A stretch of DNA of 64,000 nucleotides, from NCBI RefSeq assembly GCF_038433135.1, contig NZ_JBCDMV010000004.1, forward strand, positions 62,001 through 126,000, read 5' to 3'. The notes beneath the pieces were generated by a model. It was not told the origin of the DNA and searched no databases. It saw only the letters and a list, made by a program, of their open reading frames with translations. Shown here piece after piece: positions 32,334 to 40,434 of this stretch (position 1 is its first letter; each line of letters starts with the position of its first letter). Both the position numbers and the translations under genes were made by a program. This stretch comes from Luteococcus sp038433135. Its GTDB lineage: Bacteria; Actinomycetota; Actinomycetes; Propionibacteriales; Propionibacteriaceae.

Positions 32334-32641
32334 GCCTGTGGGGATGGGTGCTGGCGGCCAGCCTGATCGCCTTTGCCACCAAGTTGGTGGGCTACCTGCT
32401 GCCCACCGAGTGGGTGGAGCGGCCGCGGGTGATGCAGCTCACGTCCGCGATGACCATCGGCCTGCTGAGCTCGCTGGTGATGCTGAACGCGGTGGGTTCC
32501 GGGCAGCAGCTGGTGCTCGACGCCCGGCTGGTGGCCCTGGCGGTGGCCGCCGCCGCGCTGTGGCGTGGGGCTCCCTACCTGGTGGTGGTGCTGTTGGGTG
32601 CCGTCGCCGCCGCCCTGGCCCGGCTGGCGGGCATGGCCTGA
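32330..32641 (+). CDS. azlD: AzlD-type branched-chain amino acid exporter subunit
   Basis: The 103-residue protein has four hydrophobic helices and the order typical of AzlD (FATKLVGYLLP, then a helix with SSLVMLNAV, then RGAPYLVVVLLGAV). It partners AzlC in the same operon by a 4-base overlap. A 20-bp-phased repeat array begins 10 bases after its stop. Confidence 0.86.
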   Translation: MSLWGWVLAASLIAFATKLVGYLLPTEWVERPRVMQLTSAMTIGLLSSLVMLNAVGSGQQLVLDARLVALAVAAAALWRGAPYLVVVLLGAVAAALARLAGMA

Positions 32642-32650
32642 GCCACCCAC

Positions 32651-32830
32651 CCTGCTCGTCGGCCGGTCGCCCTGCTCGTCGGCCGGTCGCCCTGCTTATT
32701 GGACAGTTGCCCTGCTCAATGGACGGTCGCCCTCCGATGGTTATTTCCCTCGCAAGCCGACGGTTGGGCCCGCAAGGCGACGGCTCGAGCCGCAGGCCGC
32801 ACCTTCGGCGCGCAGGGTGGGGTGTCCACC
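32651..32830. repeat. 20-bp-phased repeat array, copy 1
   Basis: Nine consecutive 20-base units fill the gap between azlD and the convergent aldolase gene. Units 1-4 are versions of CCTGCTCGTCGGCCGGTCGC (the first two identical). Unit 5 is CCTCCGATGGTTATTTCCCT, A/T-richer than its surroundings. Units 6-9 begin CGCARG, and the first two continue with CGACGG, roughly the inverse of the first type. The same order and centre recur in opposite orientation at 59641. The array codes for nothing, since 20 is not a multiple of three. Confidence 0.85.
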
Positions 32831-32835
32831 CGTCG

Positions 32836-33528
32836 TCAGGCCCGCCGCACCTCGGCCATGTCCGCCTCGAAGTCCAGCACGGCCCGACAGGTCAGCTCGT
32901 CGTCGAACAGCTCGGCGATCACCGACGGCGGCAGCGTGAAGACCCGCACCCCGACCCCGACCAGCTGCATCACCTGCTCGGCGCTCTTCACCGAGGCCGC
33001 CATCACCAGCGGGCCGCCGCCGTCCTGCGGCACGGCCTGAGTCATCGCCCGGATCTCGGCCAACGCATCGCGACCGGCCAGGTTCATCCGGTTGAAATAG
33101 GGCGCCAGGTAGCGCACTCCCAGGGCGGAGGCGACGCTCACCTGCTTGGCGGAATACACGGCGGTCATCAGCACGGGCACACCCTGGGCGTGCAGCCTGC
33201 TGATCACCGTGGCCCCCACCGGGGTCACCGGAACCTTCATGGTGGCCGTCGGAGCCAGTTCCCGAAGGCGCATGGCCGACGCATACTGTTCCTCGACGGT
33301 CTCGCCCCAGGTCTGGAAGCAGACCTCACGCTCACCGTCACCGCCTGCCCAGCGGGCCACCTCGGGCAGGTCGGCCAGGCCAAGACCGGCGCGCTTGAGC
33401 AGGGTGGGGTTGGTGGTGACGCCGTGGGCGATTCCCGTGGCCAGCCATGGCTCGGCCTCGGCGCGGATGGCCGAATCCACCAGGATCCGGATCGGCACCG
33501 GCTGGCCCGCAAGGGTGTCGCTGGGCAT
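32836..33528 (-). CDS. Transaldolase-like aldolase (fructose-6-phosphate aldolase family)
   Basis: The 230-residue protein is a class I aldolase of the transaldolase/FSA group, with ILVDSA, HGVTTNPTLL and MKVPVTPVGATVI, where the lysine forms the Schiff base. Small FSA enzymes of about 220 residues split fructose 6-phosphate or exchange dihydroxyacetone units. It is the last gene of the sorbitol operon, 21 bases after the dehydrogenase stop, with AAGGAA before the ATG. That context suggests it handles the fructose 6-phosphate made from sorbitol 6-phosphate. True transaldolase activity cannot be excluded. Confidence 0.85.
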   Translation of the reverse strand: MPSDTLAGQPVPIRILVDSAIRAEAEPWLATGIAHGVTTNPTLLKRAGLGLADLPEVARWAGGDGEREVCFQTWGETVEEQYASAMRLRELAPTATMKVPVTPVGATVISRLHAQGVPVLMTAVYSAKQVSVASALGVRYLAPYFNRMNLAGRDALAEIRAMTQAVPQDGGGPLVMAASVKSAEQVMQLVGVGVRVFTLPPSVIAELFDDELTCRAVLDFEADMAEVRRA

Positions 33529-33549
33529 GTGGGTTCCTTCCTGTGAGGT

Positions 33550-34656
33550 TCAGTTCAGCATGGTCTGGCCGCCGGTCACAGGGATGGCCTGACCGGTCTC
33601 GTAGCCCTGCTCGACGCAGTAGCGGACGGCGCGCATGACGTCGACGGGCAGGCAGCCGCGGCCCATCGGTACCTGCGCCTCGTAGTGCCGGCGAACATCG
33701 TCGGTGGTGGTGGCGCCGGGCACCTTGCCCGCGTCGAGGTACTGCCGCAGCAGGCCGCGCTCCGGATCGGTCCACAGCGGCCCGTCCAGGTAGTTGCCCG
33801 GGCAGACCGCGTTCACCTTGATGCCCTGCTCAACCAGTTCCAGCGCGAAGCTCTGGGTGAGCCCGATCCCGCCGAACTTGCTGCCGGCATAGGCAAAGTT
33901 GCGTTTGGAGCCGGCCAGGCCGGACTTGGAGTTGATCTCGACGATGTCGAACCAGTGCTCGGGTGCGGCGGCGTGCTGCGCGGCCATCACCGGCGCGACG
34001 CTGCGCACCGCCACGTAGTAGCCGCGGTAGTTGACCCGGGTGACCAGGTCGAAGTCGTCAGGGCCAAGACTGCTCAGGGAACCGGCGCGGGCGATCCCGG
34101 CATTGCTGACCAGCAGGTCGATGCCCCCGAAACCATCCAGCACCCGGCCGACGGCGTCGGCGAAGGAGTCGACATCGGCCACGTCCAGCCGCACGGCCAG
34201 AGCGCGTCCGGCACCGTGGGCCGCGTCAATCTGTCGGGCGGCCTCGCGCGCCCCGTCGTCGTTCAGATCGGCCAGCACCACCCAACAGCCCAGCTCCGCC
34301 AGTTCCCGGGCGATCTCCCGGCCGAATCCCTGGGCGGCGCCGGTGACCAGCGCCACCCGGCCGGTCAGTCGCCCGCCCCCGATGCTGGAAACCGGCCGCT
34401 CGACCCGAAAACGGGCGATGCCGGACAGTTCCAGCACCGCACCGTCGGGGCAGTCCCCCAGCCGGGCCAGCTGATCGCGGGCCCGGGGCAGTTCATCGTC
34501 GGGGCTGACGGCAAGCGTCAGCCGGTGGGTGGCCGCGCCCTCCTCCTGGTCGCAGAGCAGGCTGAGGCGCGGCAGCCCCCGGTCGTCGGCCAGCAGCCCG
34601 CGCAGGTACGGAGCCCATGCGCGGGCCGCTGCGACGTCGGTCATGACCGGGCTCAC
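33550..34656 (-). CDS. srlD: Sorbitol-6-phosphate 2-dehydrogenase (SDR) with an N-terminal extension
   Basis: The C-terminal 270 residues form a short-chain dehydrogenase with the NAD-binding motif TGAAQGFGREIA, NAG (VSNAGIARAG) and the catalytic YAGSK. It should oxidise sorbitol 6-phosphate to fructose 6-phosphate. About 95 residues precede this fold (YLRGLLADDRGLPRLSLLCD and after); typical SrlD proteins of about 260 residues lack them. The extension is in frame, high-quality coding sequence, and its GTG start overlaps the srlB stop as GTGA, so it is real. Confidence 0.87.
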   Translation of the reverse strand: MSPVMTDVAAARAWAPYLRGLLADDRGLPRLSLLCDQEEGAATHRLTLAVSPDDELPRARDQLARLGDCPDGAVLELSGIARFRVERPVSSIGGGRLTGRVALVTGAAQGFGREIARELAELGCWVVLADLNDDGAREAARQIDAAHGAGRALAVRLDVADVDSFADAVGRVLDGFGGIDLLVSNAGIARAGSLSSLGPDDFDLVTRVNYRGYYVAVRSVAPVMAAQHAAAPEHWFDIVEINSKSGLAGSKRNFAYAGSKFGGIGLTQSFALELVEQGIKVNAVCPGNYLDGPLWTDPERGLLRQYLDAGKVPGATTTDDVRRHYEAQVPMGRGCLPVDVMRAVRYCVEQGYETGQAIPVTGGQTMLN

Positions 34657-35018
34657 GCCTCGATCGTCAGGACGCTGCCCACCTCAACCTGCGGGGAGCC
34701 GTCCTCGCAGAGGATGTGGATGGCGCCGGACAGGCTCGCCTGCGAACCGCCGTCGACATTCACGGTGAGGTGCCCCAGCCCGTTGAGGTTCTTCTGGGCG
34801 GCCTCCCCCACCGCGGTGATCGGGAAGGGCTTGCCGTCCACGAGGAAGGTCTGCCCCACCGCCAGATCGGCGGTGGTCTGGCCCATCTCGATGATGAAGC
34901 AGTAGTCCTTCAGGGCTTCGGGCGCATTCTCCCCGAAGGTCACGAACAGTCCGTCGGAGATGAAGGCTCCGGCCATGCTGCCGGCGTCGCGGACGGTGGT
35001 GCGGAAGATCTCGGTCAT
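34653..35018 (-). CDS. srlB: PTS glucitol/sorbitol-specific EIIA component
   Basis: The 121-residue protein matches GutA/SrlB: IFRTTVRDAG at the N-terminus, LVTFGENAPEALKDYCFI, and the conserved GHLTVNVDG near the C-terminus. It carries phosphate from HPr to the EIIB domain. It lies 11 bases after srlE and overlaps srlD. Confidence 0.93.
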   Translation of the reverse strand: MTEIFRTTVRDAGSMAGAFISDGLFVTFGENAPEALKDYCFIIEMGQTTADLAVGQTFLVDGKPFPITAVGEAAQKNLNGLGHLTVNVDGGSQASLSGAIHILCEDGSPQVEVGSVLTIEA

Positions 35019-35029
35019 GACAGCTCCAA

Positions 35030-36046
35030 TCAGGAATAGAGGCCAATGCTGGCCAGCCAGGCGATCGCCACGCGGGGAACGCCGTTCAGGAAGCGGGAGT
35101 ACAGCACTGCCGGCACGCCCACCTCGACGGTCTCCGGATCCGCCTCGGCCAGACCGAGACCGACGGGAATGAAGTCACAGGCATTCTGCGTGTTGATCGC
35201 GAACAGCGCGGGCAGCGCGAGGTGCGGAGCCACATTGCCCTTGCCGATCTCGACACCGATCAGGGTACCGATGATCTGGCCGATCACGGCTCCCGGGCCG
35301 AGCAACGGCGACAGGAACGGGATGGAGCAGATGAAGCCCAGCACCATCAGGCCCCAACCGGAGCCGGCCAGCGGGGTGAGGAAGTGGGTGAACCACTTGC
35401 CGAAGCCCGAGGCGTTGATGATGCCGATCAGCATGGAGATGAAGGCCATGAAGGGCAGGATCGTGTTGATCATGGTCTGGATGGCGTCACGACCCGCCTG
35501 GTAGAAGATGGCGACCACCTTGCCGGCGCCCAGACCGATCTTCATCATCAGGGTCTGCTTCTTCTGCGCCGCCAGGGTCTCGGAGACCTTCTTGTCGGCG
35601 GTGAACTTCACCTTGGCGGCCTCGTCGGCGGCGGCTCCGACGGCGACGGCCTTGGCCTGGGTCTCAGCGCCATCGGCCAGGCGCACCTGGGCGGGGCTGA
35701 CGGCGGAGACGTAGATGCCCTCGTGGATGAACTGGGCCAAGGGGCCGGTCTTGCCGGTGTTGATGATGTTGATCGTCGGGATGTTCTTCTTGGGGTAGAT
35801 GCCGCAGCGCAGGGTGCCGCCGCAGTCGATGACCACCATGGCGATCTGGTCGTCCGGAACCGAGGTCTGGAAGCCGTTGACGGCCTCACAGCCGGTCAGC
35901 TCCACCAGCTTGTCGACGACGTCTGGCTTGCTGCCACCACCGACGATGTAGACGATCTTGTTCTTCTCAGGCGTCGGGGTGATCGTCAGCGGGCCGCCCC
36001 AGCCACCCTGTCCCTTCTCCACGACGACACTCTTGTACTCGCTCAT
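35030..36046 (-). CDS. srlE: PTS glucitol/sorbitol-specific EIIBC component
   Basis: The 338-residue protein has the EIIB part at the N-terminus (GGWGGPLTI, IVYIVGGGSKPDVVD, CGGTLRCGIYPKKN with the phospho-cysteine) and a membrane part with four to five helices (FISMLIGIINASGFGKWF, SIPFLSPLLGPGAVIGQIIG, CDFIPVGLGLAEA). With SrlA it imports and phosphorylates sorbitol. The ATG overlaps the srlA stop as ATGA. Confidence 0.94.
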   Translation of the reverse strand: MSEYKSVVVEKGQGGWGGPLTITPTPEKNKIVYIVGGGSKPDVVDKLVELTGCEAVNGFQTSVPDDQIAMVVIDCGGTLRCGIYPKKNIPTINIINTGKTGPLAQFIHEGIYVSAVSPAQVRLADGAETQAKAVAVGAAADEAAKVKFTADKKVSETLAAQKKQTLMMKIGLGAGKVVAIFYQAGRDAIQTMINTILPFMAFISMLIGIINASGFGKWFTHFLTPLAGSGWGLMVLGFICSIPFLSPLLGPGAVIGQIIGTLIGVEIGKGNVAPHLALPALFAINTQNACDFIPVGLGLAEADPETVEVGVPAVLYSRFLNGVPRVAIAWLASIGLYS

Positions 36047-36594
36047 GCCGACACCTTCACTTCGGAGCTGAGGGTGACACCCTGCTGCTTGGCGACCCAG
36101 GGGGTGATGAAGTCGGTGGTCCAACCACCGATGAAGTTGAGCACGACGCCCAGCACCAGGTAGCGCACGGCCAGCTCGGCGCTGTTCAGCCCCAGCTGCT
36201 CGATGCCCTTGGCGATGCCCAGCCAGATGAACAGCTCCCCGGCGTTGATGTGCGGGAAGATGCCGCTGGAGGTGTGGCAGAACTGTGCGCCACTGGCGTA
36301 GTAGCTGGGCTTGTACTTCTCGGGCAGGAAACGCCCCAGGGTGAAGCCCATCGGGTTGGCGAGCATGAAGAAGCCCAGGAAGGGCAGGATCAGGTAGCGG
36401 CTGACGGGGTTGCCGGCGGTACGACGCGCGACGGCATTGATCCGGTCCTCGCCGATCATCTGGATCAGCGAGTTCATGGCGATCAGCAGCATCAGCACGA
36501 GCGGCACAATGCCGGTCATCCAGCTGATGAAGGTCTCGCCTCCGGCCCGGAACAGCCCGATGAACCAGGTGGCTGCATCGGCAAAGAACTGCAT
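36043..36594 (-). CDS. srlA: PTS glucitol/sorbitol-specific EIIC component
   Basis: The 183-residue membrane protein matches SrlA: FFADAATWFIGLFRAGGETF, MTGIVPLVLMLLIAMNSLI, PFLGFFMLANPMGFTLGRF, KPSYYASGAQFCHTSSGIFPHINAGELFIWLGI. It forms the transport channel with SrlE. Its ribosome site AAAGGA lies in the arm of a hairpin (36602-36615). Confidence 0.94.
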   Translation of the reverse strand: MQFFADAATWFIGLFRAGGETFISWMTGIVPLVLMLLIAMNSLIQMIGEDRINAVARRTAGNPVSRYLILPFLGFFMLANPMGFTLGRFLPEKYKPSYYASGAQFCHTSSGIFPHINAGELFIWLGIAKGIEQLGLNSAELAVRYLVLGVVLNFIGGWTTDFITPWVAKQQGVTLSSEVKVSA

Positions 36595-36601
36595 GGTGAT
36601 T

Positions 36602-36636
36602 CCTTTCGTGAAAGGTTCTGGTGAATGTCAAGAACC
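36602..36636 (-). promoter_or_regulatory. Two adjacent hairpins in front of srlA
   Basis: CCTTTC/GAAAGG (36602-36615) and GGTTCT/AGAACC (36614-36636) are inverted repeats that overlap by two bases. The first includes the srlA ribosome site, so it could lower srlA translation or be a protein site. Either could also stabilise or cut the polycistronic mRNA. Confidence 0.45.
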
Positions 36637-36672
36637 GGGGTGGTGCGGACAAGGCCCTGGTGGGGCCAGGAA

Positions 36673-37113
36673 TCAGGCGACTGCCTGCTCCGCGCGACGG
36701 GAGAAGAGTTTGGTGATGGGGCCCGGCGGTTCCGGCGGGATCCGGCCCTCGGAGACCAGCAGGAAGTTGTCCCGGGCATTCCCGATGGCGGCGCGCAGGC
36801 TCTTGCTGAGCTCCCGGTGGCCGTCGGGATCGACGTCGGCCATCCGCTGCCCGGTGAAGCCCTCCAGCGCGCGGAAGCGGGAGAAAACGGTGACGCCGCT
36901 CAGCCGACTGGCCTCGACGATCACGTCGTCGTCGTCCAACAGGAACATCACGATGGCACCGCTGACCACCAGGTTCTTCTGCTTGCCGATGGCCACCCGG
37001 CCACGGCGTCGCAGGGCGCCGAAGGTGCGGGCGTAGGCATTGGCCTGGCGCAGCGCCAGGAAGGTCTGCACGACGTAGAAGATGCCGAAGGCGATGATGA
37101 TGGGCCAGAACAT
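36673..37113 (-). CDS. gutM: Glucitol operon activator-like protein GutM
   Basis: The 146-residue protein has one N-terminal membrane helix (IIIAFGIFYVVQTFLALRQ) and the GutM region YARTFGALRRRGRVAIGKQKNLVVSGAIVMF. GutM activates the glucitol operon in enterobacteria, and homologues are fused or linked to sorbitol PTS genes elsewhere. It starts one base after the regulator gene, so it is co-transcribed with it, and lies 78 bases before srlA. Confidence 0.88.
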   Translation of the reverse strand: MFWPIIIAFGIFYVVQTFLALRQANAYARTFGALRRRGRVAIGKQKNLVVSGAIVMFLLDDDDVIVEASRLSGVTVFSRFRALEGFTGQRMADVDPDGHRELSKSLRAAIGNARDNFLLVSEGRIPPEPPGPITKLFSRRAEQAVA

Positions 37114-37114
37114 G

Positions 37115-39016
37115 TCAGTTCCCCTGATCTCGAAGGTCGTCCAGCAGACCGAGCAGATCGGCATAGGACGTGATGGTGCACAGCTGGTTGATCAGGTGGG
37201 GCGTGGTCCCCACCCGAATGAGCTCCTCATAGGTGCGGATGAGGATCTGGTCGTCGTAGTTGTCCTTCTCCGGCACGGCCATCAGGAAGACGGCCGACGA
37301 CGGCCGGTCTCCGGCGGCGGGAACCAGGCCCAGCGCACAGCTGACGGCCTGGATGCCCGGGGAACTGGCGTGCGGAAAGGCCAGCCGGTCCCCGATCAGG
37401 ACGGGTTCGGTCACCGCCAGTCGTTCCCGCATGGTCTCGACGAAGGCGGCGTCCACCTCACCCAGATCGGCCAGGTGCGAGGCCAGCCGGGTGGCGGCCT
37501 CGTCATGCCCGCAGCCGGCGGGCAGGGACACGACGCGGTCGGCGGCCAGCAGCAGCACCAGCATGGAGCCACCATTGGCGTCGCCCAGCAGCGGGCCGAA
37601 ATCCGGGAAGTGCATCCGGGAGAGCCGGTTGATCAGCTCGCCGCGGTCGAAGAGCGGGGAGAGCTCGATGGTGGGCAGGGTGCTCTCCAGGCTGCTGCCC
37701 GGCGAGGTCACCACCAGGTCGACCCTCTTCTCCACGGCATCGGCGGCGCTGGACACCGGCAGGTATTCGGTGGGCACGGACAGGGCCCGGTCCAGCTGGC
37801 CCTTGAGCAGGCTGGCGGCCGCCGGCCCGCGACGGGTGTGGATGCCGATCCGGAAGGGGCGGCGCCGCAGCTGTTCACTGTTGTTCAGGAAGACCTGGAA
37901 GTAGGTGGCGGTCAACGACAGTTCGGAGTCATCCATCCGCAGCCCGGTGTGTTCCGCCACGACGTCGGCGGCCACCTCGGCCATCCGCACCGCCAGCGGG
38001 AAGCTCTCCCGCAACTCGGGGATGTCGGCCTCGGTGTCGACGCCCAGTCCAAAGCGGATTCGGTTGACCATGAAACCGACATGCTGGCTGAATTCCGGCA
38101 GCAGGTCGCCCGGCTGCACCTCGATCTCCAGCGTCTCCGAGATCCGGGCGAACATGGCGGCCACCAGCAGCCGGGTCTGCTCCCCCACTCCCTGCGCACT
38201 CGGCAGGCCCAGGTTCACCGGGGTGCGCCGGCCCGACGCGGGAATGGCCAGGTAGCAGACCTCCCCCGGCGCCAACCGCTCACCGGTGACCGCCTCCACT
38301 CGCTCGGCCAGGCGCTGCGCGAAGACGTGCGCCTCGGTGCCCTCCAACTGGGCCAGATTTCCGGTCAGCTCGACCAGTTCGTTGCCGGCCAGCCGACGGT
38401 CCAGGGCGACGGTCAGCCAGCGGGAGACCTCCATCGCCACCGCCTCGTCGAAGTCGTACTGCACGCAGGTTTCGTCCAGCACGTCCAGCAGGGCGGAACC
38501 CAGCGGGTAGCTGCCGTAGGCCTGCCGGTAGGCATGCCGCAGGACCGCCAGCCGAATGGCGAGTTCCTCGCCCACCAGCCGCAGCCCGACGTGTGGACGA
38601 CCCTCCACCTGCACCTGCAGCGGCACCAGCAGGCGACGCAGCACGGCCACGTCGGCGTTCACCGTGGTCCGGCCCACATTCATCCCGCGGGCCAAGGTCT
38701 CGATCCGTACCGGAACGGGGCTCAGCACCAGCTGGGCCAGGATGTGCGCCACCCGGTGTTCGGGGTCATTGAAGGAATCCCGGATGCCGGTGATCTGACG
38801 CCGGCTCTCCTCGAAGGAGAGGGTGTCCAGCACCCGCAGCCGATAGCGGCCGTTGACCAGCCGCACCTGGGCGGCGCCCTCCAGCAGCTGGTTCAGGCTG
38901 GTGATCTCGTTGGCGACGGTGCGCTGGCCGACGCCCAACAACCGCGCCAGCTGTTCGGGAGCAACCGACAGGCTGGTCTCGAGCTGGTGCAGGATGACGG
39001 CGGGCCGCTGCATCAT
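37115..39016 (-). CDS. PRD-containing transcription regulator (MtlR/GutR type) with PTS-like domains
   Basis: The 633-residue protein begins with a helix-turn-helix (LARLLGVGQRTVANEI) and has a second HTH-like segment with GRTTVNADVAVLRRLL. Two PRD domains, phosphorylated on histidine by HPr or EIIB, follow in the middle (around 180-390). Then come an EIIB-like part and a C-terminal EIIA-like domain (LAFPHASSPGIQ with its histidine). This is the layout of the mannitol and glucitol activators. It should switch on the sorbitol genes when the substrate is present. ATG codons at 39016 and 39013 are both possible; AAGGGGGA favours the second. Confidence 0.88.
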   Translation of the reverse strand: MMQRPAVILHQLETSLSVAPEQLARLLGVGQRTVANEITSLNQLLEGAAQVRLVNGRYRLRVLDTLSFEESRRQITGIRDSFNDPEHRVAHILAQLVLSPVPVRIETLARGMNVGRTTVNADVAVLRRLLVPLQVQVEGRPHVGLRLVGEELAIRLAVLRHAYRQAYGSYPLGSALLDVLDETCVQYDFDEAVAMEVSRWLTVALDRRLAGNELVELTGNLAQLEGTEAHVFAQRLAERVEAVTGERLAPGEVCYLAIPASGRRTPVNLGLPSAQGVGEQTRLLVAAMFARISETLEIEVQPGDLLPEFSQHVGFMVNRIRFGLGVDTEADIPELRESFPLAVRMAEVAADVVAEHTGLRMDDSELSLTATYFQVFLNNSEQLRRRPFRIGIHTRRGPAAASLLKGQLDRALSVPTEYLPVSSAADAVEKRVDLVVTSPGSSLESTLPTIELSPLFDRGELINRLSRMHFPDFGPLLGDANGGSMLVLLLAADRVVSLPAGCGHDEAATRLASHLADLGEVDAAFVETMRERLAVTEPVLIGDRLAFPHASSPGIQAVSCALGLVPAAGDRPSSAVFLMAVPEKDNYDDQILIRTYEELIRVGTTPHLINQLCTITSYADLLGLLDDLRDQGN

Positions 39017-39070
39017 TCCCCCTTCGTTGGTGGTCTCTGGAACGGTAGATCAGGCATTGGGGCCGCGTCC

Positions 39071-39117
39071 TGTCGGAATCGACCACTGCTCTGCGCAGCG
39101 TGCGCAACACTCCGACA
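39071..39117. promoter_or_regulatory. Inverted repeat between the regulator and HPr genes
   Basis: TGTCGGA (39071-39077) and TCCGACA (39111-39117) are exact inverted 7-mers, with two TGCGCA palindromes at 39092 and 39101 between them. This 160-base divergent region should hold both promoters and an operator. Confidence 0.35.
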
Positions 39118-39176
39118 CCGTGGCCCCGGGCGTGACACGATGGGACGTCGGCCTCGACGAGCGAAGGGACGCCGCG

Positions 39177-39431
39177 ATGCAGCAGCGACGTGTGACGGTG
39201 ACGGTGCCGGGCGGGGTGCACGCCCGGATCGCGACCCAGCTGGCCCGGATTGCTGCGGCGCATGTCAGTTCGGTCTTTCTGCTCGCTCCCCGCGCCGTCA
39301 GTCTGGCGCGAACCATCGACCTGCTCGCGCTGGGGCTCACCGAGGGCAGCGAGGTGACCGTCGTCACCGACGGCCGGGACGAGGTTGCGGCGCTCGCCGC
39401 GGTGGTCGCGGTGCTCTGTCCGGAGGCTTGA
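39177..39431 (+). CDS. Divergent HPr-like phosphocarrier protein
   Basis: The 84-residue protein has the HPr active-site histidine at position 15 (VPGGVHARIATQ) and the right length. Two features differ from classical HPr. The residue after HAR is Ile where Pro is usual, and the position of Ser46 holds Thr. HPr passes phosphate from EI to EIIA proteins. Its place, divergent from the sorbitol regulator, suggests a dedicated carrier for the PTS above. Another, canonical HPr probably exists elsewhere in the genome, but that is a guess. It converges with truB with only 3 bases between stops. Confidence 0.8.
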   Translation: MQQRRVTVTVPGGVHARIATQLARIAAAHVSSVFLLAPRAVSLARTIDLLALGLTEGSEVTVVTDGRDEVAALAAVVAVLCPEA

Positions 39432-39434
39432 GAC

Positions 39435-40340
39435 TCAGGCCAGGACGGCGATCGGCCGGGCGATGCCCGGGTCGTCCTCGTCGGGGCGGTAGAGCGCCAG
39501 CAGGTCACCGTCGGGCGAGAGCACGCCGGTGGGATTGCCGGGGACGGTCAGGCCCTTGAGGCTGCGGCCGTAACCGACGTCGCTGGTCTGCTCCTCGTCC
39601 AGCTGGACGACGGGGAAGCTGAGCCGGGCGGCATCGGCCATGCCCAGCAGTTCCGGTCGGTCGTCGGATTCAAGATCAACGACGCGCAGGTCGGTCAGGT
39701 TGTAGCCGCCGATCCGGGTGCGGCGCAGCGACGTCAGGTGGCCACCCACCCCCAGGGCCTTTCCAAGATCACGAGCGAGGGCGCGGATGTAGGTGCCCGA
39801 GCTGCTTTCCACTTCCACATCAACATCGCAGAAGCGCTGGCCGGGGCCATGATCAACCTGCCGTAGGGCAAGGATCTGGTAGCGGGTGATGGTCACCTCA
39901 CGGGCCGCGAGTTCCACCTGTTCACCGTCGCGGACCAGCTTGTAGGCCCGCTGCCCGTTGACCTTGATCGCGCTGACGGAGCTCGGTACCTGCTGGATCA
40001 CGCCGCGGAAGGCGGGCAGTTGGGCCTCCACCAGCTCGCGAGTGAGCTGCGAGGCGTCCGCTCCGCCGCTGGGCTCGCCCTCGGCGTCGTCGGTGGTGGT
40101 GGACTGGCCCAGCCGGATGGTGGCCTCATAGCGCTTGTCGTGCAGGGCCAGGTGCCCCAGCAAGCGGGTGGCCCGATTCACCCCGACGATCAGCACCCCG
40201 GTGGCCATCGGATCCAGGGTGCCGGCGTGCCCCACCTTGCGGGTGCCCATCAGCCGTCGCACCCGGCCCACCACCTGGTGGGAGGTCCAGCCCTGGGGCT
40301 TGTCGCAGATCAGCAGGCCGGAGTCGCTCGGAGAGGTCAT
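39435..40340 (-). CDS. truB: tRNA pseudouridine(55) synthase
   Basis: TruB makes pseudouridine 55 in the T loop of tRNAs. The 301-residue protein has GLLICDKPQGWTSH, the catalytic region KVGHAGTLDPMATGVL with its Asp, and RYEATIRLGQST. Its C-terminal part (TDVGYGRSL) is a PUA-like domain. The ATG at 40340 follows GGAG at a short distance; ATG at 40349 is an alternative. Confidence 0.96.
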   Translation of the reverse strand: MTSPSDSGLLICDKPQGWTSHQVVGRVRRLMGTRKVGHAGTLDPMATGVLIVGVNRATRLLGHLALHDKRYEATIRLGQSTTTDDAEGEPSGGADASQLTRELVEAQLPAFRGVIQQVPSSVSAIKVNGQRAYKLVRDGEQVELAAREVTITRYQILALRQVDHGPGQRFCDVDVEVESSSGTYIRALARDLGKALGVGGHLTSLRRTRIGGYNLTDLRVVDLESDDRPELLGMADAARLSFPVVQLDEEQTSDVGYGRSLKGLTVPGNPTGVLSPDGDLLALYRPDEDDPGIARPIAVLA

Positions 40341-40421
40341 GGGCTCCATTGTCGCTGACGTTTGCGCCGACACGGAAAAGCGACGGCCCCTTGCCACCTC
40401 CCCGCCGCCCCGGGTGGCTGT

Positions 40422-40427
40422 TAGCGT
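40422..40427 (+). promoter_or_regulatory. -10 box of the glycerol-1-phosphate dehydrogenase gene
   Basis: TAGCGT ends 7 bases before the ATG at 40435. Confidence 0.5.
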
Positions 40428-40434
40428 CGGGTCC

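Noticed and set aside
32651..32830. CRISPR array
   Set aside because: Units of 20 bases follow each other with no constant repeat plus spacer alternation, and the unit type changes at the centre. No cas gene is near.
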